DNA of 64,000 nt from an uncultured Sulfitobacter sp. (GCF_947499945.1 NZ_CANMQD010000001.1:310001-374000), one strand, 5' to 3'; positions 9,633 through 20,056 are shown, numbered from the stretch's first letter. Notes: generated by a model from the letters alone, not told the origin. Translations and numbers: made by a program.

Positions 9633-10508
9633 CTAGATCCAGTCGCCTTTCAGCGTCTGACGGTAGATGGCAGACAGCCAGTTGTTTCCAAAAGATTTCA
9701 TCTCAAGTCCACGACCTGTCAGTAATTTGTAGCTGTCTTCATACCACTCGGTAGAGCGGTAGTTATAGCCCAAGATCGCACCCGCTGTTTGTGCCTCATC
9801 CGTCAGTCCGAGGCTCAGATAGGCCTCAACCAAACGGTGCAGTGCTTCGGCAGTGTGGGTTGTTGTCTGAAACTCCTCAACAACCACGCGGAAGCGGTTG
9901 ATTGATGCGGTATAATGGTCCCGCTTAAGGTAGTAGCGGCCAATTTCCATCTCTTTACCCGCGAGATGGTCAAACGCCAAATCGAACTTGAGAATAGAGG
10001 CTCGTGCATATTCGCTATCAGGATACCGCTCAATCACGGCCCGCAATGCTTGCAAGGCCTGAAAGGTCAGACCCTGGTCGCGGCCCACATCGTCGATTTG
10101 GTCATAATAGCTCAGCGCAAGAAGATATGCGGCATAACCTGCATCATCATCATCGGGGTAAAAATCGATAAACCGCTGCGCAGCAGAGCGGCTGTTGGGG
10201 TAGTCGGCATCCTGATGATAGGCAAACGCCTGCATGATCAAGGCACGTTTGGCCCATTCGGAATAGGGGTATAGGCGCTCAATCTCAGCAAAGTAAAACG
10301 CGCCCTCGGAAGGACGCTTGCGGTTCAGCTCGAACTCGCCGCGCTCGAAAATCTGCTCGGGGGTATATGTCTCAAGCGGAATTTCCTGTGGATTGAAGAA
10401 GTTACTGGTGAAGCGTCCCGTATTCTGGTTGCCACCACCGCATGCGCTCAGGGTCGCTACAGCCACAAGCGTGACGGAAAGACGTCTTGCAGACCTTCCA
10501 AATCCCAT
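9633..10508 (-). CDS. bamD: Outer-membrane assembly lipoprotein BamD
   Basis: The 291-residue product is the BamD/ComL lipoprotein of the beta-barrel assembly machinery, anchored to the periplasmic face of the outer membrane. The signal peptide ends in the lipobox LSAC, with the lipidated Cys at residue 23. The rest consists of five or so tetratricopeptide-like repeats (YYFAEIERLYPYSEWAKRAL is the first clear one). The length is slightly above the Escherichia coli protein and normal for alphaproteobacteria. A transcription terminator for lpxC lies just upstream, so bamD probably has its own promoter in the 170-base gap, or depends on read-through. Confidence 0.93.
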   Translation of the reverse strand: MGFGRSARRLSVTLVAVATLSACGGGNQNTGRFTSNFFNPQEIPLETYTPEQIFERGEFELNRKRPSEGAFYFAEIERLYPYSEWAKRALIMQAFAYHQDADYPNSRSAAQRFIDFYPDDDDAGYAAYLLALSYYDQIDDVGRDQGLTFQALQALRAVIERYPDSEYARASILKFDLAFDHLAGKEMEIGRYYLKRDHYTASINRFRVVVEEFQTTTHTAEALHRLVEAYLSLGLTDEAQTAGAILGYNYRSTEWYEDSYKLLTGRGLEMKSFGNNWLSAIYRQTLKGDWI

Positions 10509-10621
10509 CCTAGGCTATCCTTATTCTCTTACCGCTGTATTCTTTTTCAGGGCTTTAGCCCCTGTTGTCCATGGTGTTAGCACAATAATTAGCGGTGCAA
10601 AACGCCCATTTATCACTTTAT

Positions 10622-10656
10622 AAAAAAGCCCAAGGCTTTCACCTCAGGCTTGGTCG
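10622..10656 (-). terminator. Intrinsic terminator downstream of lpxC
   Basis: Read on the minus strand, an imperfect AAGCC...GGGCTT hairpin with an inner AGG/CCT pairing ends in a run of T. It lies about 25-55 bases after the lpxC stop and would separate lpxC from bamD and recN. Confidence 0.6.
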
Positions 10657-10678
10657 TGTCTTTCGGCGTCAAACGAGC

Positions 10679-11605
10679 TTAGGCAACCGCAGGAATTTCA
10701 TCCCAAACAAGCCCATGCCCCGGCAAACGCGCAGCCATTGCACCATCACACTGCACCAAACGCACAGCGCCCGGCGTCGCAAACAAGGCTCGCAGCAGCG
10801 TGTTGGTCAATGAGTGACCTGCACGGATTCCTGTGTAATGGCCAATCAGCGGAGCCCCCGCCAAAGCCAAATCACCCAATGCATCCAACATCTTATGGCG
10901 CACAGGCTCGTCCGCGTGGCGCAAACCTCCCGGGCTGAGAACAATGTCACCATCAAACACGACCGCGTTTTCACCAGCGGCACCACCAAGGGCCAGACCG
11001 TTGGCCTGCATTGTATCTACATCTGCCTGACGACAGAATGTACGGCTGTCGCACAACTCACGGGCAAAAGAGCCATTATTCATGATCAACGACTTTTGCT
11101 GGTGGCCAATTGCCGCATCAGTAAAATCGATCTCGAAATCAATGCGCAGCGTGTCGGAGGGCGCAATCGTGGCAGAGGCATCGCCATCCCGCACAGTCAC
11201 TTCCTTCAGCACTTCAAACGCCATAACGGGAGCCGCCTGCATCTGCACACCACCCTGCCCCATAATGCCGCGCACAAACGGTGCGGCGGATCCATCAAGA
11301 ATTGGCACTTCTGGTCCGTCAATCTCAACCAGAGCGTTGTGAATACCGCACCCTGCGAGGGCTGCCATCAAATGCTCGACAGTAGAAATCTGCAGACCAC
11401 TTTTATTCTCAAGCTTGGTGCACAGGGGAGAACGGTTGACCGCATCCCAACGCGCCGGAATCATACGATCACCAACTTGAACATCTGTACGTTTAAACCA
11501 AATGCCATGACCGATGGGCGCAGGCAAAACTGTTGCCGTTGCAGGTTTGCCTGAATGCAGGCCTTTACCCACAAAGCTGATCGCCATTTTAACAGTGTTC
11601 TGCAC
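10679..11605 (-). CDS. lpxC: UDP-3-O-acyl-N-acetylglucosamine deacetylase LpxC
   Basis: The 308-residue zinc enzyme catalyses the first committed step of lipid A synthesis in the cytoplasm. Family landmarks are present: FVGKGLHSG at the N terminus, the zinc-ligand helix around STVEHLMAAL, the second metal-binding and catalytic segment HKMLDALGDLALAG, and the later catalytic His in the segment GIRAGHSLTN. The length is normal. It sits directly after ftsZ, as in many Proteobacteria, but is separated from it by about 200 bases with a terminator, so its expression may be partly independent of division genes. Confidence 0.95.
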   Translation of the reverse strand: MQNTVKMAISFVGKGLHSGKPATATVLPAPIGHGIWFKRTDVQVGDRMIPARWDAVNRSPLCTKLENKSGLQISTVEHLMAALAGCGIHNALVEIDGPEVPILDGSAAPFVRGIMGQGGVQMQAAPVMAFEVLKEVTVRDGDASATIAPSDTLRIDFEIDFTDAAIGHQQKSLIMNNGSFARELCDSRTFCRQADVDTMQANGLALGGAAGENAVVFDGDIVLSPGGLRHADEPVRHKMLDALGDLALAGAPLIGHYTGIRAGHSLTNTLLRALFATPGAVRLVQCDGAMAARLPGHGLVWDEIPAVA

Positions 11606-11765
11606 GATGCCGTCCTCGGTTCTTGTTCAAGTATGTACTTGATTAACTCCTATCTACGCATCCCGTTGCATTGCTTCAAATCAATCATTGCAACCAACTG
11701 AAACATGCCTGAAACAAACCAGCGCATTGCCGCTGCCCAATCCCTAATACTCTGTTTTAGAATAG

Positions 11766-11796
11766 AAAAAGGCCACCCGAAGGCGGCCTTTAACAT
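11766..11796. terminator. Terminator between ftsZ and lpxC
   Basis: The hairpin AAAGGCC...GGCCTTT, extended by CC/GG across one mismatch around a CGAA loop, sits about 20 bases after the ftsZ stop. It is flanked by A-rich and T-rich sequence on both sides, so it may act in either direction. Confidence 0.75.
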
Positions 11797-11812
11797 CACT
11801 AAATGACGTATT

Positions 11813-13513
11813 TTAGTTAGCTTGACGGCGCAAGAACGCTGGAATTTCGATGCGTTCCTGCTCTGGATCTGCTTCCTGACGCGGCTGGGGTGCTGCTGCA
11901 CTCTGTTGGCGCTGCACTGGTGGCTGCTGGCGCGCAGGCTGGCTTGGGGCTGCGGCACGGGGTTGCGCCTCACCTTCGGAACCCGTCATCCGGTTGATCA
12001 ACGAATTGATGCCAAAGCGCGGACGCTCACCTTGCTGCGTTGGTGCAGGAGCAGCAGCTTGCTGTGGCTGTGGGGCCGGCGCAGCGGCAGCTGGACGCTC
12101 AACAGGCTGCGCACGTTGGGCGGCGGCACGAAGGCGTGCCATGGCTTCGGGTGATGGCGTGCCCGGTGTGGGCGCACGTGGCGCGATAAACGCTTCAGGC
12201 TCTGCTTCAAGCGCTTCAGGCTGGGCTTCATAGGCCGCAGGCTCTGGCGTATAGGCAGGTGCAGGAACGTCATCTTGTGCCTGTTCGATTGGCTCGTAAC
12301 GGCGGCCTGCAAACATATCGCGTGTGTTATCTACACGGGCTGGCTGCTGGGGCGCCTCGTCGAAAAAGCTTGGTGTCTGTGGCTCTTCCTGCGCGGGTGC
12401 TGCGGCAGCAACAGGTGCGGCAGCGGCGATTGGCGCTGCGCGTACTGGCTCCTGACGGTGCTCCGTCACCTGTGCAGCTTCAATCGTTTCATTACTCAAA
12501 GGGCGCGACATAGACCGACGTGGCACAGGCATATCCGTGTTCACATCCAGTGCATCGATACCCGTTGCAACAACGCTCACGCGCATAAATCCACCAAGGC
12601 TCTCGTCCAGTGTGGAACCGACGATGATGTTCGCTTCTGGGTCGACTTCTTCGCGGATGCGGTTGGCCGCTTCGTCCAGTTCGAACAATGTCAGATCTGC
12701 ACCACCTGTGATGTTGATCAGAACTCCTTTTGCGCCACGCAGGGAAATCTCGTCAAGCAGCGGGTTGGCAATCGCCGCTTCTGCTGCCTGAATTGCGCGA
12801 TCTTCACCTTCAGCCTCGCCTGTACCCATCATGGCTTTGCCCATTTCGTCCATAACGGCGCGAACGTCAGCAAAGTCGAGGTTGATCAGGCCAGGACGGA
12901 CCATAAGGTCTGTTACGCCCTTAACACCTTGGTACAAAACATCATCGGCCATGGAGAAGGCATCGGTGAATGTCGTCTTCTCATTGGCAAGACGGAACAG
13001 GTTCTGGTTTGGAATGATAATCAGCGTATCGACGACTTTTTGCAGCGCCTCAACGCCTTCTTCCGCCTGACGCATGCGCTTAGCGCCCTCAAACTGAAAC
13101 GGCTTGGTGACAACACCAACAGTCAGAACACCCAACTCACGTGCGGCTTGCGCGATGATTGGTGCTGCACCGGTCCCCGTGCCACCACCCATGCCGGCAG
13201 TGATAAAGCACATGTGAGCACCCGCGAGGTGATCAACGATTTGTTCGATTGATTCTTCGGCAGCAGCAGCACCGACGGTCGCGCGTGCACCTGCACCCAG
13301 ACCTTCAGTTACTTTGATCCCCAACTGTACGCGGTTCTCCGCTTTCGCTTGCTGGAGCGCCTGAGCGTCTGTGTTGGCCACGACGAAATCAACGCCATCA
13401 AGGTTCTTGTCGATCATGTTATTGACCGCATTGCCCCCTGCACCGCCAACACCGAATACGGTGATGCGTGGCTTGAGGTCTTCCTGTCCGGGCATCGAAA
13501 GGTTCAAAGTCAT
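11813..13513 (-). CDS. ftsZ: Cell division GTPase FtsZ
   Basis: The 566-residue tubulin homologue polymerises at midcell and recruits the divisome. The GTPase core occupies about residues 13-330, with the signature GGGTGTG at 109-115 and the N-terminal [10 protein letters not shown] nucleotide loop. A linker of roughly 215 residues, rich in Ala, Pro, Gln and Glu, follows. The last residues [12 protein letters not shown] form the conserved C-terminal peptide that contacts FtsA. The long linker makes the protein larger than the approximately 380 residues of E. coli FtsZ, but is usual in this class. A CCCGC/GCGGG hairpin (13536-13550) lies in the leader just before AGGCGGA, the ribosome-binding site. 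Confidence 0.98.
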   Translation of the reverse strand: MTLNLSMPGQEDLKPRITVFGVGGAGGNAVNNMIDKNLDGVDFVVANTDAQALQQAKAENRVQLGIKVTEGLGAGARATVGAAAAEESIEQIVDHLAGAHMCFITAGMGGGTGTGAAPIIAQAARELGVLTVGVVTKPFQFEGAKRMRQAEEGVEALQKVVDTLIIIPNQNLFRLANEKTTFTDAFSMADDVLYQGVKGVTDLMVRPGLINLDFADVRAVMDEMGKAMMGTGEAEGEDRAIQAAEAAIANPLLDEISLRGAKGVLINITGGADLTLFELDEAANRIREEVDPEANIIVGSTLDESLGGFMRVSVVATGIDALDVNTDMPVPRRSMSRPLSNETIEAAQVTEHRQEPVRAAPIAAAAPVAAAAPAQEEPQTPSFFDEAPQQPARVDNTRDMFAGRRYEPIEQAQDDVPAPAYTPEPAAYEAQPEALEAEPEAFIAPRAPTPGTPSPEAMARLRAAAQRAQPVERPAAAAPAPQPQQAAAPAPTQQGERPRFGINSLINRMTGSEGEAQPRAAAPSQPARQQPPVQRQQSAAAPQPRQEADPEQERIEIPAFLRRQAN

Positions 13514-13687
13514 CTTGGTTCCGCCTGTTTCCTAGCCCGCACCACGCGGGTCATTTTTGTCCCAAATTTACCTGACATTAAACACCATGGCATCTGGCGT
13601 CACGTAAAAAAGGGTATTTTGGCGCTAAATATAGGCAATTTTTCGCCACAATTCACCGCATTTCGTTTTGAGCGCCCCATATAGGGG

Positions 13688-15022
13688 TCACCAGTTGTCT
13701 TTAAACCATTTCACTGCACGCTTGAGCGAACGGTTCGGGTAGCGATCGGCGGGTATATCAAAGTCCCACCATTCATCCTGTGGATGTGCCGCAAAGAGCG
13801 CGAGGCCCACCGCAGAGGAAAACCCGGGGCCTGTGGCCGCTTGTGGCAAACCATGCACGCGCAAAGGCCGACCAAGGCGCACTTGCTGGCCCAAAATTTT
13901 GCTGGCCAGCCCATCAAGGCCTGGAATCTGGCTACCGCCGCCTGTCAGAACAATTTGCTGGCTAGGCAAATGGTCAAACCCTGCGGCATCGAGACGTGCA
14001 CGCACTTCCTCGAAAATCTCTTCCACGCGCGGACGCATGATGCCGATCAGCTCGGCACGGCTGGCCGTGCGACGATCGTGCTCGTAATCGCCCGTCTCGC
14101 CGCCGATCTCGATCATCTCGCGGTCATCCATGCCTGTTGCATGTACCCCGCCATAGAATGTCTTGATCCGTTCGGCGTTTGCCATCGGCACTTGGAGCCC
14201 CAGCGAAATGTCAGAGGTGACATGGTCGCCGCCCATGCGAATGCTGTCGGCATAGATCATGTGTTTCTTGATGAAGATTGACACTCCAGTCGCTCCGCCG
14301 CCCAGATCAATACAGGCCGCACCCAACTCCTGCTCATCCTCGACCAGTGCCGCGATGCCCGAGACATAGGCAGAGGACGCAATCCCCGCCAGCTCCAGAT
14401 CACAGCGTTTGATGCAATAGGCGAGGTGCTGCACAGCCTGCGCATCTACGGTCAGCATGTGCATATCAACGCTCAACTCATTGCCAAGCTGGCCACGCGG
14501 ATCGATCAGACCGCTGCGGTGGTCGAGCGCAAAATTCACAGGCTGCGCGTGCAGGACTTCGCGTCCTTCGCCGTATTCCGGCACATCACATGACGACAGT
14601 ACACGCGCCACGTCTTCCTCGGTCACAACCTGATCCTCAAGGGTCACTTGCGCATCAAGCCCATAGCTGCGCGGCTCTGCCCCTGCGAAACAGGCGATAA
14701 CGTGATCCACACGGATACCCGCCATCTTTTGTGCCGCCTGCAATGCAGTGCGAATGGCCCGCTCTGTCTCGGCCATGGCAGTCACCTCGCCAAAGCGCAC
14801 GCCGCGCGAACGGGTCGTCGCCGCACCGATCACACGGAAACCGGACTGCCCTGCAAGCGAGCCGAACTCACCCTCGTCCTCAATACGCGACGAGCCGTCG
14901 AAACGCAGCACAAGTGCCGCAATTTTCGAGCTGCCTACATCAAGGATTGCAACCACACCGCGCTGCATCGCGACTTTTCGCATTTGCCGCATGGTGCGTT
15001 GGCTGTGATAGAGATCATTCAT
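13688..15022 (-). CDS. ftsA: Cell division protein FtsA
   Basis: The 444-residue actin-like protein tethers FtsZ to the inner membrane. The phosphate-binding loop AILDVGSSKIAALV follows a short N-terminal extension; the second nucleotide motif CIDLGGGATGVSIF and the adenosine motif IVLTGGGSQIPG are visible. The final residues, ending RAVKWFKDNW, form the basic amphipathic membrane-targeting helix. The start overlaps the ftsQ stop by four bases, giving translational coupling. An internal Met at about residue 15 or 19 is a possible alternative start. About 175 bases separate ftsA from ftsZ and probably hold an ftsZ promoter. Confidence 0.96.
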   Translation of the reverse strand: MNDLYHSQRTMRQMRKVAMQRGVVAILDVGSSKIAALVLRFDGSSRIEDEGEFGSLAGQSGFRVIGAATTRSRGVRFGEVTAMAETERAIRTALQAAQKMAGIRVDHVIACFAGAEPRSYGLDAQVTLEDQVVTEEDVARVLSSCDVPEYGEGREVLHAQPVNFALDHRSGLIDPRGQLGNELSVDMHMLTVDAQAVQHLAYCIKRCDLELAGIASSAYVSGIAALVEDEQELGAACIDLGGGATGVSIFIKKHMIYADSIRMGGDHVTSDISLGLQVPMANAERIKTFYGGVHATGMDDREMIEIGGETGDYEHDRRTASRAELIGIMRPRVEEIFEEVRARLDAAGFDHLPSQQIVLTGGGSQIPGLDGLASKILGQQVRLGRPLRVHGLPQAATGPGFSSAVGLALFAAHPQDEWWDFDIPADRYPNRSLKRAVKWFKDNW

Positions 15023-15909
15023 TTGTTCTTTGCCCTAAAAGCTGCCTGTTGGGCCATCCGTTCTTCGGCGGCCTCTTTTGTCATTTGCACTGTTGGTCGG
15101 CGTGCCAGCCGCATGTCCACTCGCGCGACATCGCGGGTGAGAATATCTTGTGCTCCCTCAAGAGCGATCACCCGCTCCAAAGCGCGCATCGGCTCCTCGG
15201 TCGGCAGCAGGATACGCTGGTCGCGGTCAAGCACAACGTCCCAACGCCGCTCACCCATGCGGACCAATCCGCGCAACCGCTCCCCCAGCGGGGCAGCTGC
15301 CTGTATCAACGCAAGTGCCTCTGGCACATGTTTGTCTGCCCCCTCTCCCGCGATCATGGGTAGATCGGGTCGCGCATGGCGGCTGGTAGCAGCGGCCACA
15401 TAGATGCCGTTCTCGTCCACCAACGCGAGGCCGGTCTCATTGCGCCAGAGCGCTACAGCCTGACGCTGCTCCACATCAATTTGCAGAACACCCCCCGGTC
15501 GAATGCGCAGGGATGCGGATTTAACGGCAGAGATCTCTGACACGGTCGCACGCATCGCATCAAGGTCCAGATCAAAGCTGGAGATCGGGAAATCAATCGG
15601 CAGGCTCTCGCGGATATACGTGGCAAGTTCGTCCTTGGCTCCGTCAACCGCCATCAGGTTTACCATAAACTCCGGGCGCGTCTCGATGCTGGCGCGGGTC
15701 TCGGCTACGGCCTGTTCAATTGCGCCACGGCGGCCTTCGTCGGCCAGATACCATGTGCCTGCGGCCAGTGTTATGCAAAACGGCACACCCGCACGCAAGG
15801 CAAGTCGGATGCCCGGTGTCAGCATAAGCCGCTGCAAACGCCATGCCCAACGCGACGGTGCAGGATCGGCACGCCCAACTTGGGGCTTTTTGCGCATCAA
15901 CGCCCGCAT
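15019..15909 (-). CDS. ftsQ: Cell division protein FtsQ
   Basis: The product is a bitopic inner-membrane divisome protein. I choose the start at 15909 (MRALMRKKPQ), which overlaps the ddl stop by only 13 bases; a start 27 bases further upstream is open but would overlap more. A basic cytoplasmic tail of about 40 residues leads into one transmembrane segment (ALRAGVPFCITLAAGTWYLA), followed by a periplasmic POTRA domain and the FtsQ/DivIB beta domain (sequence LALVDENGIYV). Of 296 residues, normal for the class. It links FtsL/FtsB to FtsA/FtsK during septation. Confidence 0.92.
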   Translation of the reverse strand: MRALMRKKPQVGRADPAPSRWAWRLQRLMLTPGIRLALRAGVPFCITLAAGTWYLADEGRRGAIEQAVAETRASIETRPEFMVNLMAVDGAKDELATYIRESLPIDFPISSFDLDLDAMRATVSEISAVKSASLRIRPGGVLQIDVEQRQAVALWRNETGLALVDENGIYVAAATSRHARPDLPMIAGEGADKHVPEALALIQAAAPLGERLRGLVRMGERRWDVVLDRDQRILLPTEEPMRALERVIALEGAQDILTRDVARVDMRLARRPTVQMTKEAAEERMAQQAAFRAKNK

Positions 15910-16814
15910 GACGCATCCTCCACCATCCATGCACACAACTCAGGAAAGCTCATGCCAGTGGCTTGCGCCTGCTCGGGGGTGAGCGAGGTGCTGGTCATGC
16001 CAGGCTGGGTATTTGTCTCGAGCAGGATCAGGCCGTCCGCGCCGCGTGTCTCGTCCCAGCGAAAATCAGTACGGCTCAGCCCGCGACACCCAAGGGCGTT
16101 ATGCGCACGCAGGGCATAGTCGAGGCAAAGGTCGAAGATCTCTTTAGGGATATCCGCAGGCACAATATGGGACGATCCGCCCTCTTTATACTTGGCATCA
16201 TAGTCGTACCAACCTGTGGTCACGATATCAGTGACGGTCAGCGCACGTTTTCCCACCACAGTTGTCGTCAGCTCACGCCCCGGCGCAAATGCCTCGACCA
16301 TAACCATTTCCGGCATGCTCTCGTCCAATTGCGGGGGACCGTTGTTTGCATCGGCCACCAGATAGACACCAACGGATGAGCCTTCATTGTTGGGCTTAAC
16401 CACGTAAGGCGGGGTCATCACATGACCGCCGCGCACCCGCTCGGCTGGCACGATTATACTGTCAACAACGGGCAAACGGGCGGCGCGAAAAATCTCTTTG
16501 CACCGCTGCTTGTCCATCGCGACAGCCGAAGCCAACACGCCGGAATGGGAATAAGGGATATGCAACCACTCAAGGATACCCTGAACACAGCCGTCCTCAC
16601 CCCAGCGGCCATGCAAACAATTCAGCACCGCATCAGGCTTCATGTCCGTCAGAACGGTACAAAGGTCGGGGCCAGCATCGACCTCAACCACATCATATTT
16701 GCCATGTTCCCGCAGTGCAGCCGCGCATGCGCGTCCTGAATCAAGAGAGACCTCGCGCTCTGCCGAGGGTCCACCCATAATTACCGCAACTGTGGGGCTT
16801 GTCCTGCTCGACAT
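15897..16814 (-). CDS. ddl: D-alanine--D-alanine ligase
   Basis: The 305-residue ATP-grasp enzyme joins two D-alanines for the peptidoglycan stem peptide. Visible landmarks are the N-terminal VIMGGPSAEREVSLDSG, the segment LHGRWGEDGCVQG, the ATP-binding PYVVKPNNEGSSVGV, and the C-terminal metal-ligand motif LLETNTQPGMT. It lies between murB and ftsQ, the classical dcw position. About 120 bases without a gene separate it from murB. Length and motifs are typical of the DdlB type. Confidence 0.96.
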   Translation of the reverse strand: MSSRTSPTVAVIMGGPSAEREVSLDSGRACAAALREHGKYDVVEVDAGPDLCTVLTDMKPDAVLNCLHGRWGEDGCVQGILEWLHIPYSHSGVLASAVAMDKQRCKEIFRAARLPVVDSIIVPAERVRGGHVMTPPYVVKPNNEGSSVGVYLVADANNGPPQLDESMPEMVMVEAFAPGRELTTTVVGKRALTVTDIVTTGWYDYDAKYKEGGSSHIVPADIPKEIFDLCLDYALRAHNALGCRGLSRTDFRWDETRGADGLILLETNTQPGMTSTSLTPEQAQATGMSFPELCAWMVEDASCGR

Positions 16815-16933
16815 ACCCGTGTGCCTTCAATGTCCCGAGCCTTTTGGCTCTTATTGTTATTATCTTGGCCTTTTTGGCCATTCTTAGAGTTTTGCCGCCA
16901 CTTTTTGTGGTCGATACACCGCAAATTCGACGC

Positions 16934-17851
16934 TTATTCTTCGCCTATTCGCATTATTTCCCATTGTAGCGTGATACCACTGGAATCGTAAACCTTTTTT
17001 CGCACTTCTTCGCCCAATCCCTCAAGATCGGCAGCAGTCGCACCACCTGTGTTGATCAGGAAGTTGGCGTGTTTGGGCGACATCTGGGCGCCACCGCGTG
17101 TGGCCCCTTTCATTCCTGCATCCTGGATGACTTTCCACGCCTTAAGGTCATGCACATCATCGGCCTGTCCTGTTGAGCTGAAACCCGCCGGATTGCGGAA
17201 CGTGGAGCCTGCACTGCGGTCTTTAGTCGGTTGTGTCGCGTCACGTTTAGCCAGTTGGTCTGCCATCCGAGCGTGAAGCGACGCAGGCTCACCTTTTGGC
17301 GGGGCAAAAGTGGCGCTGATCATCACAGCGCCCTCAGCCAAAACGCTTTGACGGTATTCGAATTGAAGATCATCTGCGGTGAGGGTGATAACCTCCCCTG
17401 CCCGCGTAACGGCCTGTGCATGCACAAAGTGATCTGCGGTATAGGTGCCGTAACATCCCGCGTTCATGCGCACTGCGCCGCCAATGCTGCCCGGGATGGT
17501 ACGTAGGAATGTGAGGTCAAGCCCCGCATCCGCAGCTTTACGCGCAACATGTGCATCAAGTGCAGCCGCCCCTGCGGTGACTTCTCCACCTTTAATCTCG
17601 ATCCCGTTGAAGCCGCGCCCCAGACGGATCACCACAGCGCGCAATCCCCCATCGCGCACAATGAGGTTAGAGCCGACGCCCATGGCGAAGACATCTACTT
17701 GCGCTGGCAGATCCCGCAGAAAGCTCTGCAAGTCCTCCAGATCGGCAGGTTGGAAAAAATAATCGGCAGGACCGCCCACACGCAGCCACGTGAGATCGGC
17801 CAGCACGCGCTGCTCGGTCAGCTTGCCGCGCGGTGTGGGAAGGTCAGTCAT
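16934..17851 (-). CDS. murB: UDP-N-acetylenolpyruvoylglucosamine reductase MurB
   Basis: The 305-residue flavoenzyme reduces the enolpyruvyl group to give UDP-N-acetylmuramate. The FAD-binding segment [20 protein letters not shown] and the [16 protein letters not shown] region are clear, and the catalytic serine lies in the AGSTFRNP segment. The start overlaps the stop of the upstream small membrane gene by eight bases. The length fits the shorter MurB class that lacks the additional C-terminal loop of E. coli MurB. Confidence 0.95.
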   Translation of the reverse strand: MTDLPTPRGKLTEQRVLADLTWLRVGGPADYFFQPADLEDLQSFLRDLPAQVDVFAMGVGSNLIVRDGGLRAVVIRLGRGFNGIEIKGGEVTAGAAALDAHVARKAADAGLDLTFLRTIPGSIGGAVRMNAGCYGTYTADHFVHAQAVTRAGEVITLTADDLQFEYRQSVLAEGAVMISATFAPPKGEPASLHARMADQLAKRDATQPTKDRSAGSTFRNPAGFSSTGQADDVHDLKAWKVIQDAGMKGATRGGAQMSPKHANFLINTGGATAADLEGLGEEVRKKVYDSSGITLQWEIMRIGEE

Positions 17852-18128
17852 GTGTGTTCACTTTGCTCTCGCGAAAGGCCTGAACAAGACGGCCAATCAG
17901 AAAACCCGTCCCCACAGCCGAGATCGCATAGAACACTGCTGCAGCATGGGCCATCAACGCGGGGCGCGATAGCGGCTTTGCATCGAGGCCAAAGACCATC
18001 CAAAACGTATTGAGCACCATACCAATTGCCACAACGATCAACACAAGACCAAAGCGCCTTTGATATCCTGCGTAAGCGCAGAATAGCATCCAGATCGCCA
18101 ATCCCGGCACAAGAACATACAGCATCAT
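17844..18128 (-). CDS. Small membrane protein of unknown function (94 aa)
   Basis: The product has three predicted membrane segments: about residues 4-22, 28-46 and 58-84. The first two are separated by a short basic loop (YQRRFG), and the C-terminal tail is charged. I do not recognise a family. It overlaps murB by eight bases and starts four bases after the neighbouring DUF2484 gene, so it belongs to the same transcription unit and is likely an inner-membrane accessory of envelope growth. Function is inferred from position only. Confidence 0.75.
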   Translation of the reverse strand: MMLYVLVPGLAIWMLFCAYAGYQRRFGLVLIVVAIGMVLNTFWMVFGLDAKPLSRPALMAHAAAVFYAISAVGTGFLIGRLVQAFRESKVNTHD

Positions 18129-18132
18129 CGCT

Positions 18133-18396
18133 CTACTCCGCAGGTGTGTTGCGGCCCGCGCGGCGCAGCCAGCGGCCCAGATAGATCACGGGCCAGCGCA
18201 GCACCGAGCAGCCCCCCGCCAGCACCAGCAGGCCAACCCATGGTCCATGCTGCACGACCACATAACCCACAATCGGGATGCCCACAGCCACTAGTATATA
18301 AGCATTACGCCAGTGGTGATCACGACTTGGCGTCATGGCTAGGACATTGGCGATCAGCGCCCAAAGGCACGCGAGGGTCAGCGAGAGTGTGATCAT
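18133..18396 (-). CDS. DUF2484 family membrane protein (87 aa), second tandem copy
   Basis: This protein has an N-terminal membrane helix (LSLTLACLWALIANVLAM), two further hydrophobic segments and a C-terminal basic helix (VIYLGRWLRRAG). The pattern matches the DUF2484 family that Rhodobacterales carry inside the murC-murB interval. It is a distant paralogue of the next gene upstream: both begin with a Trp-containing helix, share an Arg shortly after it, and end with a tyrosine plus Arg-rich amphipathic stretch. The genes overlap by four bases. Biochemical role unknown; likely an inner-membrane factor co-expressed with muropeptide synthesis. Confidence 0.7.
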   Translation of the reverse strand: MITLSLTLACLWALIANVLAMTPSRDHHWRNAYILVAVGIPIVGYVVVQHGPWVGLLVLAGGCSVLRWPVIYLGRWLRRAGRNTPAE

Positions 18397-18644
18397 TCTG
18401 GTATCTCCGGATTCTCACCGCGCAGACGCGCCGCGATATAGCGCAGGGGATTGCGGAACATGGACACAAAGGCGACGGAGGCCAACAGCGCATAGATCCA
18501 ACCGAACTGCATTCCTGCCATGATGATCAGCACAGGGGCCGCCAGCAGGAGGATGAGGGCGGGAAAATACTGTCGGCGCACAGGAAGCATCGCAACACCC
18601 GCAGACGCAAAAACCCAACCGATGGAAAGCCAGACAACCGTCAC
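18393..18644 (-). CDS. DUF2484 family membrane protein (83 aa), first tandem copy
   Basis: The 83-residue product has the motif [20 protein letters not shown], close to what I recall of the DUF2484 signature, between two hydrophobic helices, then a third helix and the ending [18 protein letters not shown]. It overlaps murC by four bases at its start and the paralogue by four bases at its end, so it is translationally coupled on both sides. Of the two copies this one looks closer to the family consensus. Function unknown. Confidence 0.75.
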   Translation of the reverse strand: MTVVWLSIGWVFASAGVAMLPVRRQYFPALILLLAAPVLIIMAGMQFGWIYALLASVAFVSMFRNPLRYIAARLRGENPEIPE

Positions 18645-20056
18645 GCAGCAGCACCTTTCAGCGCACGCAACGCGTCAGGCAATTCGTTGACCCAAGTGCT
18701 GATTGTTCCCGCGCCAAGGCAGATGACCATGTCGCCGGTACGCGCCTGCTCTGCCACGAGGCGGGCAATGTCTTCTGGTCCATCAATGCGGCGTGCGTGG
18801 CGGTGGCCGTGCTGGATCAACCCTGCAACAAGTGCATCACGATCCGCCCCTTCGATGGGCGCTTCGCCCGCGGCGTAAACTTCGGTGATCCCTACAACAT
18901 CGCTGTCGTTGAAACAGGCGCAAAACTCGTCAAAGTGGTGGCTGAGGCGGGAATAGCGGTGCGGCTGGTGAATGGCGATTACGCGGCCTTTGGTCGATTG
19001 GCGTGCCGCTTTGAGAGCGGCGGCAATCTCGACGGGGTGGTGGGCATAGTCGTCAATAATCGTGACACCGTCCACAACGCCCACTTTTGTAAAGCGGCGA
19101 TTGACCCCGCCGAACCCTTCAAGAGCCGTTCGGATTTCAGCGCCTTTCATCCCCAGATGCCGCGCCACTGCGACAGCCGCAAGTGCATTAGAGACGTTAT
19201 GATCACCCGGCATAGGCAAAGCGCACCCTTCAATCACAATATCTTCGTTCTGGAGATGCACATCAAAATGCGCGATACCATCTTTATAATGTAGGCCAAC
19301 TGCGCGGACGTCCGCTTGTGCATTGAACCCGTAAGTGATCACACGGCGGTCCGTGATCTTGCCCACAAGGCTTTGCACCTCTGGGTGATCGGTACAACAG
19401 ATCGCAGCACCATAGAACGGGATGTTAGACGTAAAATCGAGGAATCCCTGACGCAGGTTTTCGATCGTACCCCAATGCTCCATATGCTCGGGGTCGATGT
19501 TGGTTACGATGGCGATTGTAGCGGGCAAACGGTTGAACGTACCGTCACTCTCGTCTGCTTCCACAACCATCCACTCACCCTCGCCCTTACGCGCGTTCGA
19601 GCCGTAGGCGTGGATTATGCCACCATTCACAACAGTCGGGTCAAAACCGCCCCCGTCGAGCAGCGCCGCAACCATCGTCGTGGTTGTTGTCTTACCGTGC
19701 GTGCCAGCAACCGCGATATTGGATTTAAGGCGCATCAACTCGGCCAGCATTTCAGCGCGGCGCACAATGGGCAGGCCTTGGGTGCGGGCGGCGTCCAGCT
19801 CCGGATTGCCTGGCTTGATCGCCGAGGAAATCACCACAACCTGCGCATTCTCGATATTCTCGGCACGTTGACCTTCAAACACAGTCGCACCCAATTCGAC
19901 AAGACGGTCGGTGATTGGCGTTGCTTTGAGGTCGGACCCTTGGACAGTATAGCCGTGATTGAGCAAAACTTCGGCAATGCCGGACATGCCGATGCCGCCA
20001 ATGCCAACGAAATGAAGGGCGCCCACATCACCGGGCAGTTTGGTTGCAGCGTTCAT
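18641..20056 (-). CDS. murC: UDP-N-acetylmuramate--L-alanine ligase MurC
   Basis: The 471-residue Mur ligase adds L-alanine to UDP-N-acetylmuramate. An N-terminal Rossmann domain opens with [17 protein letters not shown]; the ATP-binding loop [11 protein letters not shown] follows at about residue 118; the central motifs [11 protein letters not shown] and [11 protein letters not shown] are present; and the C-terminal domain contains [10 protein letters not shown]. Length is normal. It overlaps murG and the first DUF2484 gene by four bases each, giving a tightly coupled chain. Confidence 0.97.
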   Translation of the reverse strand: MNAATKLPGDVGALHFVGIGGIGMSGIAEVLLNHGYTVQGSDLKATPITDRLVELGATVFEGQRAENIENAQVVVISSAIKPGNPELDAARTQGLPIVRRAEMLAELMRLKSNIAVAGTHGKTTTTTMVAALLDGGGFDPTVVNGGIIHAYGSNARKGEGEWMVVEADESDGTFNRLPATIAIVTNIDPEHMEHWGTIENLRQGFLDFTSNIPFYGAAICCTDHPEVQSLVGKITDRRVITYGFNAQADVRAVGLHYKDGIAHFDVHLQNEDIVIEGCALPMPGDHNVSNALAAVAVARHLGMKGAEIRTALEGFGGVNRRFTKVGVVDGVTIIDDYAHHPVEIAAALKAARQSTKGRVIAIHQPHRYSRLSHHFDEFCACFNDSDVVGITEVYAAGEAPIEGADRDALVAGLIQHGHRHARRIDGPEDIARLVAEQARTGDMVICLGAGTISTWVNELPDALRALKGAAA

